Assembly: GCA_003612585.1 (NCBI GenBank) | Contig: RAZH01000005.1 | Coordinates: forward strand, 1-64,000 | Direction of reading: 5' to 3' | Length of the DNA stretch: 64,000 nucleotides | From: a bacterium 1XD42-54 | GTDB lineage: Bacteria; Bacillota; Clostridia; Lachnospirales; Lachnospiraceae | Shown here: piece after piece, positions 50,743-59,755 of the stretch | How positions within the stretch are numbered: position 1 is the stretch's first letter | Layout of the letters: each line of letters starts with the position of its first letter | Translations under genes and position numbers: made by a program | Notes under the pieces: generated by a model | Told to the model about the DNA's origin: nothing | What the model saw: only the letters and a program-made list of their open reading frames with translations | Database searches by the model: none

Positions 50743-51711
50743 TTACCGCAGGTTCACCCGATTATACGGGATCTCCCCATTCATCACGCACACTGCTGTC
50801 TCCGCGGCTTTGCGGTGCAGCATATCGGCAGCCTCCACCGTATTGTAAGCGACGTGGGGCGTAACAATAATATTGTCGCACTGATACAAAGGATGCGCCG
50901 TATCGTGAATCGGTTCCTGTTCCACAACATCCAGAGCTGCTGCTGTGATTCTGCCGCTCTTACAGCCTTTTATGAGTGCGTCCTGGCTTATGATCGGCCC
51001 CCTGGCCGTATTGATCAGCATGACGCCGTCCTTCATTTTTGCGATTGCCGCGTGGTCAATCAGATGATGCGTTGCTTTCCTATACGGAACATGTACCGAA
51101 ATAACATCCGCCCTCGCATACAGCTCATCCAGCGTTACCCGCTCACATCCCATACGCGCAAAACAGTCCTCCGGAAGAAACGGGTCGTATGCAATCATCT
51201 GAATACCAAGGGGCCTTATCATGCTGTACACGGTTCTCGCGATATTTCCGAAGCCGATCAATCCCATCGTAAGACTGCTCAGCCTGTGAGACAGATAACC
51301 GTACGCAACGTTCCATTCCCCGCGCCGGCAGCTCCGGTCAAAGAAGGTGATCTTTCTTGTGAGATCCAGCAGCATGGCCAGCGTCAGGGACGCAACGTCC
51401 TCCAGACAGTAATCCGGTTGATTGCAGCAAAATACCTGGTGCCTCGTACACGCCTCCACATCCACGCAGTCGTATCCTACACCGTAACGCACCACTGCCT
51501 TCAGGTTCGGAAGGCTGCCAAGAATCTCCTCTGTAATCGGCAGATAGACAACCCCGATTACCTCCGCATCCTTTGCAAATTCCACGATCTCTTCCGCGGT
51601 ATGGCAATTTCCTATTTCCACCGTATATCCGGCCGCCTCCAGGATTTCCTTCTCCTGGTGGAAATCACTGTCCGGATAAACATAAGAATCTAAGATACAA
51701 TATTTTTTCAT
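50743..51711 (-). CDS. D-2-hydroxyacid dehydrogenase family protein
   Basis: This 322-residue protein has the NAD motif GLIGFGNIARTVYSM, the RYGVGYDCVDVEAC hinge, the catalytic Arg in LINTARGPIISQDA and the final His in VTPHVAYNT. It resembles the C-terminal binding protein-like branch. It would reduce a 2-oxo acid or oxidise a hydroxy acid. It lies in the operon 16 nt after the kinase. Confidence 0.88.
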   Translation of the reverse strand: MKKYCILDSYVYPDSDFHQEKEILEAAGYTVEIGNCHTAEEIVEFAKDAEVIGVVYLPITEEILGSLPNLKAVVRYGVGYDCVDVEACTRHQVFCCNQPDYCLEDVASLTLAMLLDLTRKITFFDRSCRRGEWNVAYGYLSHRLSSLTMGLIGFGNIARTVYSMIRPLGIQMIAYDPFLPEDCFARMGCERVTLDELYARADVISVHVPYRKATHHLIDHAAIAKMKDGVMLINTARGPIISQDALIKGCKSGRITAAALDVVEQEPIHDTAHPLYQCDNIIVTPHVAYNTVEAADMLHRKAAETAVCVMNGEIPYNRVNLR

Positions 51712-51726
51712 AATCGCTGTTTTCCT

Positions 51727-53049
51727 TTACATATAATACTTTGCCAGCTCTACATTTCCGCGGATCGGACAGTCGTCCACCACGTCAAAAGCCATTCCCT
51801 GATAAAAACGCTCCTTCAGGCGCAGGTAGCTTTCTGTCGCCATACCTCCGGAAATTTTTACCGTTCCCTTAAGCTTTGTGACCTGCTCTGCCCGGTCAAT
51901 CGCCGCAGTCATCACCTGCTGAATGCCAATCAGATATGCGACCAGAAGGTCTTCTCTTTTTGTGGCAAGCGTCAGTCCATGCCAGGCTCCCGTTCGTTTT
52001 TCCAGGCTCTGGCGATCGCCTGCCAGATAGGGATCAAATGTCACTTCCAGCTGGCCGCTTTGCAGATACTGTTCGATCGCACGTTCCTCAAAGGCATAAA
52101 ACTCCTCCTGGGACAGATCCTGACAGAACTGGCTGTAAAACCAGTCGACTCCAAATCCGCCGCACGTTGTCACGTAGATCTGCCAGAGGCCGGGCAGCGC
52201 TGCATTCCTGAGATAGTAATCCGGACTGGTCTTTGGCCGGTCTGTCAAAATTGACACCATCTCAGAAGATCCTGTCGTATTCATGATTTCTCCTGCGGTT
52301 CTGTTCCCCGCGCCCATCTGGGCGGCCGCCACATCATTCGTACCCACGCAGACCGAAATCCCGGCCGGCACGCCAAGGCGGTGTGCAACCTCTTCTACCA
52401 AAGTTCCATGCACCATGCCCGGACTGTAAATCTCGCCAAACAGATCTTTTCGAAGACCAAATTCCCGGATCAGCTCCTCCGACCAGCCTCCCTGCGTCGT
52501 TGTCTCGTACATACCGATCATGGATGCATTCACAAAGTCCACCATCCATTTTCCGGTCAGTTTTTTATGGATATATGTAGGAAGATGGCCTACTGCGTAC
52601 GTTTTGTCCAGAATATCCGGCATATTCTGGCGCATCCAGAGCAGCATCATCGCAGAGCAGCCGCCCGGGAACGGATAAATTCCGGCAATCTCCATATAAC
52701 GCCTACTTCCGAAAACGCGGTCGATATATTCAGTCTGCGCTCTGCTGCGCCGGTCCAGATGCGTAATGATGTTGGGATATACGAGGCTGCCATCCTGATC
52801 GAGAAAAACAGGGGAAGGAGAGAAGGTATCATAACAGACCATTTCGACCTTTTTCAGCAAATCCTGATTCAGCCGGGACGCCGCTCCATAAAACGCACGG
52901 AACAGATCTGCTTCGCGAAGCTCATTTTTTTCTCCCGGAAAAATCTGATAATGATACGCTTCCTTACTCCAGCATTTCGTTTCCAGTTTTTCATCCATCA
53001 GAGACATTTTTACTGCTGAAGTCCCGAAATCTATGGATAAAAACAACAT
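51727..53049 (-). CDS. FGGY-family carbohydrate kinase
   Basis: From the ATG at 53049 it has 440 residues, a little short of xylulokinase (about 500). It has the ATPase-fold start FLSIDFGTSAVKMSLMD, the catalytic-base region GTNDVAAAQMGAG, and the C-terminal KISGGMATESYLRLK. It phosphorylates a ketose or polyol. The neighbours (RpiB type, split transketolase) suggest a phosphoketose product. Confidence 0.88.
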   Translation of the reverse strand: MLFLSIDFGTSAVKMSLMDEKLETKCWSKEAYHYQIFPGEKNELREADLFRAFYGAASRLNQDLLKKVEMVCYDTFSPSPVFLDQDGSLVYPNIITHLDRRSRAQTEYIDRVFGSRRYMEIAGIYPFPGGCSAMMLLWMRQNMPDILDKTYAVGHLPTYIHKKLTGKWMVDFVNASMIGMYETTTQGGWSEELIREFGLRKDLFGEIYSPGMVHGTLVEEVAHRLGVPAGISVCVGTNDVAAAQMGAGNRTAGEIMNTTGSSEMVSILTDRPKTSPDYYLRNAALPGLWQIYVTTCGGFGVDWFYSQFCQDLSQEEFYAFEERAIEQYLQSGQLEVTFDPYLAGDRQSLEKRTGAWHGLTLATKREDLLVAYLIGIQQVMTAAIDRAEQVTKLKGTVKISGGMATESYLRLKERFYQGMAFDVVDDCPIRGNVELAKYYM

Positions 53050-53065
53050 CTTTCCATTCTCCCTT

Positions 53066-53698
53066 CTATTCCAGCGCATACGCCCGGACCGGCGAGCCGT
53101 CCAGATTCTTCAGCTTTAACGGAACTGCATGAAGCTCTACCACCGGTTTTGTTATGGCAGACACATGCGCAAGACTTTCCACAATTAATATATTTCTTTT
53201 CAGAAGTTCCTCATGGACCTCCTGATGCCGCGCCGGATGGACAGAAGGCGTCTCCAGACCGATCAGGTGAATCCCCTTCTCCTCCAACAGCAAAGCCACC
53301 TCCTCATGCAGGCCTCCGTAATCCTGGAAAAATACCGCGGTACCGAACTTTTTCTCCCAGCCTGTTTTGAAAATCACTGCGTCGCATGCATCCAGCATGT
53401 CTTCGTATTTCAGGCAATCCGCCCTTGTAATTTCACCCTCATGGCCGGTGAAATCCAAAACAGCAGTCTGCCATCCGATATACTGCTCTACCTTAAGATC
53501 CGTGATTGACCGGGTCTCCGGCAGTTTATGTACCGGCGCATCTACATGCGTTCCACTGTGCGTTCCCATAATAATCTGGCTCACAAAATAACCGTTTTTA
53601 TAACAATGATGCTTTAAAATCCCAACCGGAGGGTCCGCCGGAAAAACCTCCATCGCATGTTCTACTGTATAAGACAGATCAATTACATTTCGGCTCAT
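53066..53698 (-). CDS. cyclase-family (PF04199) metal hydrolase
   Basis: This 210-residue protein has the signature MGTHSGTHVDAPVHKLPETR (HxGTHxDxPxH) at about residues 44-63, which binds the metal. Relatives open lactams, lactones or formamides (kynurenine formamidase and so on). In this operon a sugar lactone is an attractive substrate, by inference. It overlaps the preceding dehydrogenase gene by 20 nt. Confidence 0.85.
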   Translation of the reverse strand: MSRNVIDLSYTVEHAMEVFPADPPVGILKHHCYKNGYFVSQIIMGTHSGTHVDAPVHKLPETRSITDLKVEQYIGWQTAVLDFTGHEGEITRADCLKYEDMLDACDAVIFKTGWEKKFGTAVFFQDYGGLHEEVALLLEEKGIHLIGLETPSVHPARHQEVHEELLKRNILIVESLAHVSAITKPVVELHAVPLKLKNLDGSPVRAYALE

Positions 53699-54752
53699 GT
53701 TTCACTCCATTCGGATATAAGATAATTTTGCACGCATCATCCGTGCGGTTCTGCATCATATCCACCGCTCTCTGAAAATCTTCCGTACTTTCAAGCGTCA
53801 TTCGGTGGGAAATAATATTCTCCACATCCAGCCTTCCGCTTTCAATACAGGAAATCACAAAAGGCCACACATTCGGACTTCCCAGAGAACCGCGGATATC
53901 AATGCTGTTCGTGCTGATAAAGTCCCAGTTGCAGTCAGCCTTCGCACTGTCAAAAAAGCCGCAGATGCTGATACGTCCGCCCGGCGCCATCACGTTCTCA
54001 CAATCCCGGAAAACACCGGAGGTTCCCGCAGCTACCACCACTGCGTCAATTCCATGGCCTCCTGTTTTTTTCAGAACGACCTCTTTTAAGTGTTCCTTCC
54101 GGATATTGACTGCCGCGTCTGTATACGCTGCCGCCCTTACCAGGCGCTCGTCTCTTGTTCCGGAAATAATCACGCATTTGGCACCGCAGATTTTTTTTGC
54201 AATCTGCGCCGCAAGAAGCCCGATCGGTCCGGGACCGATCACCAGTACGTTATCTTCCGGTTTGATATCCGCCCGTTTTACGGCCTGCATCGCAATGCCT
54301 GCCGGCTCCACAAGCGCGGCCCAGTCCATACTGATTCCGCTTACCCGGTGAAGGCTTGCTGCCGGAAACGTAATGTACTGCGCATATCCGCCGTCCCGGT
54401 TCATCACTCCCGTCTCTGTCCGGTTTTCGCATAAATGCGGCCGTCCCTCCTGACAATACGAGCAGAACCCGCACCGTACCGTACACTCTCCCGTAACCTG
54501 ATCTCCGACCTGAAATTCCTTTACGCCAGGTCCAACTTTCTCCACACATCCGGCCCACTCGTGCCCCGGGACAATCGGAAGCTTTGCCTGGCCCGTTTTG
54601 TAATACTGCATCTCATTGCTGAGTATTCCGTAATCCGTTCCGCAAAGTCCCACTGCTTCAATCCGGATCAAAACCTCCCCCGGACCCGGTTCCCTGACCG
54701 GTATTTCTTCCATCCCATACCGGAATGGCCCTCTTACCACAATCGCTTTCAT
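53679..54752 (-). CDS. zinc-dependent alcohol dehydrogenase, threonine/sorbitol type
   Basis: This 357-residue protein has catalytic zinc residues in LCGTDYGILSNEM and GHEWAGCVEKV, the structural cysteines CGFCSYCQEGRPHLC, and a Rossmann motif VLVIGPGPIGLLAAQ. It is a second polyol dehydrogenase of the operon. It oxidises a secondary alcohol to a ketone. It lies between the glycosidase and the cyclase-family gene. Confidence 0.88.
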   Translation of the reverse strand: MKAIVVRGPFRYGMEEIPVREPGPGEVLIRIEAVGLCGTDYGILSNEMQYYKTGQAKLPIVPGHEWAGCVEKVGPGVKEFQVGDQVTGECTVRCGFCSYCQEGRPHLCENRTETGVMNRDGGYAQYITFPAASLHRVSGISMDWAALVEPAGIAMQAVKRADIKPEDNVLVIGPGPIGLLAAQIAKKICGAKCVIISGTRDERLVRAAAYTDAAVNIRKEHLKEVVLKKTGGHGIDAVVVAAGTSGVFRDCENVMAPGGRISICGFFDSAKADCNWDFISTNSIDIRGSLGSPNVWPFVISCIESGRLDVENIISHRMTLESTEDFQRAVDMMQNRTDDACKIILYPNGVKHEPKCN

Positions 54753-54778
54753 TGAAAAGCCTCCTGTCTCCTACGTCA

Positions 54779-55801
54779 TCAGTAAAGATTAAACGCCTCA
54801 TGCCCTTCCCGCAATGTGCCGTCCTTTTTGATAAAACACATATTGCCCGGGTACGGAGACATTTCCATATGGATATCTGAGAAATCCATAGGCTCCTTCC
54901 AGCCAACCGGACCGTCCACCGGATCATGCAAATCCGCTACCCGACTGTAATGAAGCGCATGCGCAATAATTCCAATGCCACGTTTTGCAAGCTGCGGCAT
55001 CGTATAATGGATGTTATTCAGTCTCCACTCATTGATCATAGAGCCCCACAACGTCTCCGTGGCAAGCAGCTGCTTGTTGCTCTTTTTCGAAACATCCACA
55101 TAATCATCCAGAAACTTTTCAAATTTGGCACGGTCTTCCTCATTGTCCACTGCCGGCCAGTAATACGGATGAATCATCAGAACATCGCAGACCGGCTCCA
55201 CCCGCTCAATACCCGGTTTGCCGTCGTCCGGACGAAGGCTCATTCCGGCCGGCGCAATCGCTTTTATTTCCTTGATCTGCCTGTAAATACCGGCAAGCCA
55301 CTGGAACTCATACTCCTCAATCATCCCGAGATTTTTGATTTCCGTTGTATAAGAAAACGGCTCATTGACAATATCCCAGGCAATGATCCTTTCATCCGCC
55401 TTGTGCGCTCCAACGATATGATCCACATACCGTTCCATCAAATACGGCTGGTTCACATGGCTTGCTCCCGGATAAAAACAGTCAATGTATTCTCCGCCAT
55501 TATCGAGAGGATCTGCATGCCAGCGGTTTAAAAGAACCGGCACAACCTTAATGCCAAGTCCGTCCGCAATCTGAAGTGTCTTCTCAAAATTGTTTTCAAA
55601 TTTTTCCTGATCTCTTGTCCATGCATGCATATCCAGCCAGATCCGGACCGTATTAAAATTCGGGAAATAGAACTTTCCTCTTCGAAGCTCCAGCTCCACT
55701 GTATCCGGCCTGTAGTACAACCAGTTTTCAAAACTGGAAGAGCCATAACTCGGCTGATAATTAAACCCACGTACCTTTGAAAAATCTGTCATGTTATTCA
55801 C
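54779..55801 (-). CDS. GH5-like glycoside hydrolase
   Basis: This 340-residue (beta/alpha)8 enzyme has the acid/base Glu in AWDIVNEPFSY (about residue 144) and a likely nucleophile in LLATETLWGS (about 247), with NTVRIWLDMHAWT. It looks like clan GH-A, near GH5 or GH2-type mannanase/glycosidase, without a signal peptide, so it acts inside on imported oligosaccharide. The start may be GTG at 55801 or ATG at 55792. It follows the second permease gene by 63 nt. Confidence 0.8.
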   Translation of the reverse strand: MNNMTDFSKVRGFNYQPSYGSSSFENWLYYRPDTVELELRRGKFYFPNFNTVRIWLDMHAWTRDQEKFENNFEKTLQIADGLGIKVVPVLLNRWHADPLDNGGEYIDCFYPGASHVNQPYLMERYVDHIVGAHKADERIIAWDIVNEPFSYTTEIKNLGMIEEYEFQWLAGIYRQIKEIKAIAPAGMSLRPDDGKPGIERVEPVCDVLMIHPYYWPAVDNEEDRAKFEKFLDDYVDVSKKSNKQLLATETLWGSMINEWRLNNIHYTMPQLAKRGIGIIAHALHYSRVADLHDPVDGPVGWKEPMDFSDIHMEMSPYPGNMCFIKKDGTLREGHEAFNLY

Positions 55802-55863
55802 GCTTCCTTTCTTTTATCATGGATATAGAAAATTAAAGTTTATTCTTTTTCTGTTCCTTTTCT

Positions 55864-56682
55864 TTAGCCTTTTACAGCCCCCGCCGTAAGTCCCTGAACA
55901 ATATACTTCTGTGCAAATACCAGAAACAGTGCCGCCGGTACGGTCGCAAGCGTCGCTGCGGCCATCATTGCACCCCATTCCACGGAAAACTGCTGCGAAA
56001 ACTGACTCAGCCCCACGCTCAGGGTCTTTACCGCATCGGACCGGATAAAGACACTGGCAAGCATGTATTCATTCCAGGAATAAATAAATGCAATAATCCC
56101 CACACTGGTCAGTCCAGGCGCTGAAATAGGAATCACCAGGAGCAAAAACGCCTTGAACTGACCGCAGCCGTCCATCACTGCAGATTCTTCGATCTCATAC
56201 GGAATCGTTGCAAAAAAGCTCTTCATCATATAAATACAGATCGGCAGATTGATTGCCGTATAGGCGATCATCAAAGACGGCAGCTTATCGTATAAGCCAA
56301 TTTGCCTGATCACCATAAACAGCGGCATCAAAAGAAGAATTGCCGGCACCATCTGTACCATATAAAGCAAAACGCTGAACAGTTTCACCGGCTTTCCTCG
56401 AAATCTCGTCAGCGTATAACCGGCAAGCGCTGCCGCAATCACGGAAATAATAGTAACAGCGCCGCTTACAATTACACTGTTTACAATATTCGTCACAAAA
56501 TCTGTGTTTTCAATCACATATACAAAATTGTCCAACGTCGGATTTTGTGGAAGAAAAGAGACGCCCCCGTACAATTCCGCATTCGTTTTAAAAGACGTTG
56601 TCACCATAGACAATATTGGCAGCAGCAACACCGTCAATGCGATGCAAAGCACCACATAAACCCATCCATTTTTCTTTTTCAT
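55864..56682 (-). CDS. ABC sugar transporter permease (MalG/UgpE type)
   Basis: This 272-residue membrane protein has six predicted spans and the EAA loop (EIEESAVMDGCGQFKAFLLLVIP). It pairs with the upstream permease (4-nt overlap) in a CUT1-type sugar importer. No ATPase gene is in this operon, so a shared ATPase (MsmK type) is likely. Confidence 0.92.
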   Translation of the reverse strand: MKKKNGWVYVVLCIALTVLLLPILSMVTTSFKTNAELYGGVSFLPQNPTLDNFVYVIENTDFVTNIVNSVIVSGAVTIISVIAAALAGYTLTRFRGKPVKLFSVLLYMVQMVPAILLLMPLFMVIRQIGLYDKLPSLMIAYTAINLPICIYMMKSFFATIPYEIEESAVMDGCGQFKAFLLLVIPISAPGLTSVGIIAFIYSWNEYMLASVFIRSDAVKTLSVGLSQFSQQFSVEWGAMMAAATLATVPAALFLVFAQKYIVQGLTAGAVKG

Positions 56683-57605
56683 CTGCTCAGCGCCTCCAAT
56701 CGTCTTATTTCAGCACGGGCCGAAACCACTTTCATCGTTGAGTAACACAGTACAATCAAGGCAATCAATACCATCATCAAAGTTGCTATCGCAGAAGCAT
56801 AACCGATCTTTCCACGGTAGATCGCAGTATAATAAGAAAGAATAGACACCACATACGTACTCTGCGACGGACCGCCCTGTGTCAGAAGGTAGATATTGTC
56901 ATAGGAAAGACTGTTGAAGGTCCAGAGAAGCTGGAGCGCAATTCCCATCATGGACACCGGACGCAGCAGCGGCAGTGTGATATAGCGGAACACCTGAAAA
57001 GAATTTGCCCCGTCCATATAGGCCGGCTCATACATATCTGTACCAATCGACTGCAATCCTGCAAGCAAAATAACCATCATAAACGGATACGTTTTCCACA
57101 CGCCTGACATAATAACCGTTACCCTCGCAAGCTGCGCGGAAGATAAAAACAGAATCGGCGAATCAATCAGATGAATACTCATGAGAAACTGGTTTACAAT
57201 ACCAAACTGGTCATTCAGAATCCAGCGCCAGCACTGCGTTGCAACCACGGTGGGAATGACCCACGGCGCAAGTGCCAGGGTTCTGAAAATTGCTCTTCCT
57301 CTGATGTTCCTGTTCAGCAGCATGGCCAGGGCCAGGCCCAGCATATAGCTGACCATGACAACAACACCTGTGTAAAACAGCGTAAATCCCATGATTCCCC
57401 AGAATTCACTGTCCTGAAAAATGTCGATAAAATTGCGAAGCCCCACAAACTGCCCGCTCTTGGGCTTTGTATAATTTTTGTTCGTAAACGACAAAACCAA
57501 TCCATAAACCAGCGGGAAGCCATTAATCATCAAAAATAAAAGCGTTGCGGGTATCAGCATGTAATATCCCGTCAGTTCACGTTTTGCTATTAATTTCTTA
57601 CTCAT
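56679..57605 (-). CDS. ABC sugar transporter permease (MalF/UgpA type)
   Basis: Started at the ATG at 57605 (308 residues), which places the N-terminus before the first span LTGYYMLIPATLLFLMING. The frame continues to 57689 but without a ribosome site. The EAA-like loop (YEPAYMDGANSFQVFRYITLPLLRP) is clear. It forms the channel with the second permease. Six spans are expected. Confidence 0.9.
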   Translation of the reverse strand: MSKKLIAKRELTGYYMLIPATLLFLMINGFPLVYGLVLSFTNKNYTKPKSGQFVGLRNFIDIFQDSEFWGIMGFTLFYTGVVVMVSYMLGLALAMLLNRNIRGRAIFRTLALAPWVIPTVVATQCWRWILNDQFGIVNQFLMSIHLIDSPILFLSSAQLARVTVIMSGVWKTYPFMMVILLAGLQSIGTDMYEPAYMDGANSFQVFRYITLPLLRPVSMMGIALQLLWTFNSLSYDNIYLLTQGGPSQSTYVVSILSYYTAIYRGKIGYASAIATLMMVLIALIVLCYSTMKVVSARAEIRRLEALSR

Positions 57606-57665
57606 ATTTTGTACCAAACCTTTCGGGCATTTCTGCATTGCCCATTCTCGAATCATGAAGCAGAA

Positions 57666-57735
57666 ATACTCCACAGCAGGCCAGAGCATAAAACCTGTAT
57701 GTACAGCCAGACTGCGGAGTATTCTCTTTATGCTT
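57666..57735. repeat. hairpin between solute-binding and permease genes
   Basis: AATACTCC and GGAGTATT (with flanking CAG/CTG) close a large stem-loop in the gap after the binding-protein stop. Such stem-loops protect the binding-protein part of the mRNA, as between malE and malF. The rest of the gap (57606-57739) is plain. Confidence 0.6.
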
Positions 57736-57739
57736 TCAC

Positions 57740-59044
57740 TTATTCTGCATCTTCGAATGCCTGCTGAATCAGAGTTCCAATTTTTTCTTCAATCGCTTTA
57801 TTGTCTGTATTTCCTGTTACAACCTCCTGCAATGCCATGCCGAGATAATTTTCTCCTTCAATGACAGACCATGCCTCATACAAATTTGCATTTGGCCATA
57901 CCGGAACCGTTCCGCAGGGAACCGCATTGTCCACGCAGCTCTTGATATATTCTTTTGACTGATAGTACTCATCGGAAAGCATAGATTTCACGGAAGGATA
58001 ACCGTTAATTCCGCCTGTCGTAAAGAGCGGATTCATATGCTCAATCCACCATTTGATAAATACCTTACACTCTTCCGGGTATTCCGTCTGACTGTATGCC
58101 ACAATCGGATTTACCCACATCAGTGTACGCGGCTCTGCTCCCTGCGCGCCTGAAATACACGGCATCACGCGAAGCGTATCAGCGACCGGATCGCCTGAAT
58201 TGTACACGGTTGTTCTGAGCGCGCCGTAGCACATCGCTGCTTTTCCGGACAACAGCATAGAATCCACATCGGATTCTCCGAAGCTTGCCGTTGATTCTGC
58301 GATATATCCGTTGTCATACAGGGTGCGGATATAATCCAGAACGCCGTCCACCTTTTCATTTGCAAAATCCGGAACTGCATGCTCATCCGTGATACCCACG
58401 CCATTTTCAAACATCATGCTCAAAAATACCTGTGCGCCGTCTCTGTCGCCAGAGAACACAAGCGGAATCATATCAGTTTCTGTCTTGATCTTTTCACAGA
58501 TAGCCAGAAATTCTTCCCAGGTTGCAGGCATTTCTTCAATTCCAAGTTCCTCGAACACATCTGCCCGATATGTAATACAGCGCGGATCACAGATCCACGG
58601 AATTCCCGCCTGTATGCCATCATACTGGTGGAGTGCGATGCTGCCCTCCGGAAATTCATCAAGGAATCCCTCCTGCGTCCACTCATCCACGATCGAACTC
58701 AGATCCACAAGCTCCTCCATAGCTGCATACTGTGTGGACTGTGAAAATCCTCCGGTACTGATATCCGGAGCTGCCCCGCTTGTAACGGCTGTCAGGAAAT
58801 TCTGATAAAAATTGTCCCACGGAATCATCTGTGCGGTCACGTGAATATCCTCATGCTCCTCATTAAACTGTTCCACCAGTTTATTCACAGCCGCCGGATA
58901 CAAGTCGCTTCTTCCCCACATCATATCCCAAAACACCAGCTCTGCCGGTTCACCGGCCTCCGCCCACACGGAAGTTCCTCCCAGCATTCCCGCCAGAAGC
59001 CCTGCGCAGACCATACTTCCAATTACCTTTGCTCCTTTTTTCAT
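57740..59044 (-). CDS. ABC sugar transporter solute-binding protein
   Basis: This 434-residue protein has a signal peptide with cleavage around SVWA/EAG (about residue 28) and no lipobox cysteine. It has the SBP_bac_1-type pattern (ELVFWDMMWGRSDLYPAAVN, GAAPDISTGGFSQST). It binds an oligosaccharide in the wall and feeds the permeases. As the first gene of the operon it sets the expected substrate. The ribosome site AAGGAGGG is 7 nt upstream. Confidence 0.92.
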   Translation of the reverse strand: MKKGAKVIGSMVCAGLLAGMLGGTSVWAEAGEPAELVFWDMMWGRSDLYPAAVNKLVEQFNEEHEDIHVTAQMIPWDNFYQNFLTAVTSGAAPDISTGGFSQSTQYAAMEELVDLSSIVDEWTQEGFLDEFPEGSIALHQYDGIQAGIPWICDPRCITYRADVFEELGIEEMPATWEEFLAICEKIKTETDMIPLVFSGDRDGAQVFLSMMFENGVGITDEHAVPDFANEKVDGVLDYIRTLYDNGYIAESTASFGESDVDSMLLSGKAAMCYGALRTTVYNSGDPVADTLRVMPCISGAQGAEPRTLMWVNPIVAYSQTEYPEECKVFIKWWIEHMNPLFTTGGINGYPSVKSMLSDEYYQSKEYIKSCVDNAVPCGTVPVWPNANLYEAWSVIEGENYLGMALQEVVTGNTDNKAIEEKIGTLIQQAFEDAE

Positions 59045-59283
59045 TTCTTACCCTCCTTATATAGTTTTGCTTTTTTTGCAAGATGTTCCATATCTGTTTT
59101 CGTCATTTTGTATGAATATCATCCTGCTGATACTATTATTATCATGGAATCTTTCCTGTTTTTCCATCTGCTTTTTTTAATATCATTATGCATTTTTTAA
59201 CATTTCCCAGGCAAAAATCCACTGTTGCCCGTGAAACTCACTGCAACACAAAGGAACGCCTGCTCACAGTCCTTTGCATAGAA

Positions 59284-59337
59284 AAAAGCTGCCGCAGAAT
59301 CATCCACCATTTGGTGAACAATTCTGCAGCAGCTCTC
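59284..59337 (-). terminator. intrinsic terminator after the DUF1858 gene
   Basis: On the minus strand AGCTGCTGCAGAAT and ATTCTGCGGCAGCT pair (14 bp, one wobble), enclosing a smaller CACCA/TGGTG hairpin, and then TTTTTTT. It lies 44 nt past the DUF1858 stop. The remaining 59045-59283 holds the unmarked upstream region of the sugar operon, with no clear promoter. Confidence 0.88.
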
Positions 59338-59380
59338 ATCGCTTTCTCTGACTCTTTTTTGTATCTGCTCTTTATTTTCT

Positions 59381-59593
59381 TTATTTCTCCATTGCTTCCA
59401 GAAATGCGTTCAGTCTTGCCAGAAGTACCTCCAGCTCAATGCCGTGTACCATCGCAGCTTCTTCCAGTGTCTCCATCTGAGAAGACGGGCATCCTACGCA
59501 ATGCATTCCGCCAGCCATCAGCACCGGGGCAAGTCCCTCATTGATGCGCAGAATCTCGCCAATTGTCATGTCCTTCGTAATCTGTACTGCCAC
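59381..59593 (-). CDS. DUF1858 redox-disulfide protein
   Basis: A GTG start at 59593 with GGAGG 8 nt upstream gives 70 residues. The pattern (ITKDMTIGEILRINEGLAPV, then CVGCPSSQMETLEEAA) is DUF1858, a small helical domain with two cysteines (Cys32, Cys35) found beside hybrid cluster proteins. It may serve as a redox or metal protein. A promoter is at 59625-59653 and a terminator follows, so it is a single-gene unit. Confidence 0.85.
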   Translation of the reverse strand: MAVQITKDMTIGEILRINEGLAPVLMAGGMHCVGCPSSQMETLEEAAMVHGIELEVLLARLNAFLEAMEK

Positions 59594-59624
59594 CTTGTGT
59601 TCCTCCTTTAATCCATGATGCCCT

Positions 59625-59653
59625 ATTATAATCCCTTTTTTCTTATTATGCAA
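59625..59653 (-). promoter_or_regulatory. promoter of the DUF1858 gene
   Basis: On the minus strand TTGCAT (59648-59653), 17-bp spacer and TATAAT (59625-59630). Transcription would start about 25 nt before the GTG start. Confidence 0.85.
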
Positions 59654-59703
59654 GGCGCCATATTTTAATTCTATTTTTCTTATTTCACAATGCATCACAA
59701 AAG

Positions 59704-59746
59704 AAAAACACCCGGAAGTTTCGTCACGAAACGCCGGGCGTTTTTT
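59704..59746 (-). terminator. terminator after the first esterase gene (bidirectional)
   Basis: CCCGG and CCGGG with inner GTTTCG / CGAAAC form a stem of about 12 bp with one asymmetry. GTTTTTT follows on the plus strand and GTTTTTC on the minus strand. It lies at the end of the 59756 gene and before the DUF1858 promoter. Confidence 0.8.
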
Positions 59747-59755
59747 AACTGTTCT

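Noticed and set aside
50596-51693. Plus-strand frame of 365 residues over the dehydrogenase genes
   Set aside because: Antisense to two strongly supported enzymes, with cysteine, histidine and arginine-rich shadow composition.
59045-59200. Promoter or catabolite site for the sugar operon
   Set aside because: No acceptable -35/-10 pair or cre site was found by eye; left unassigned.
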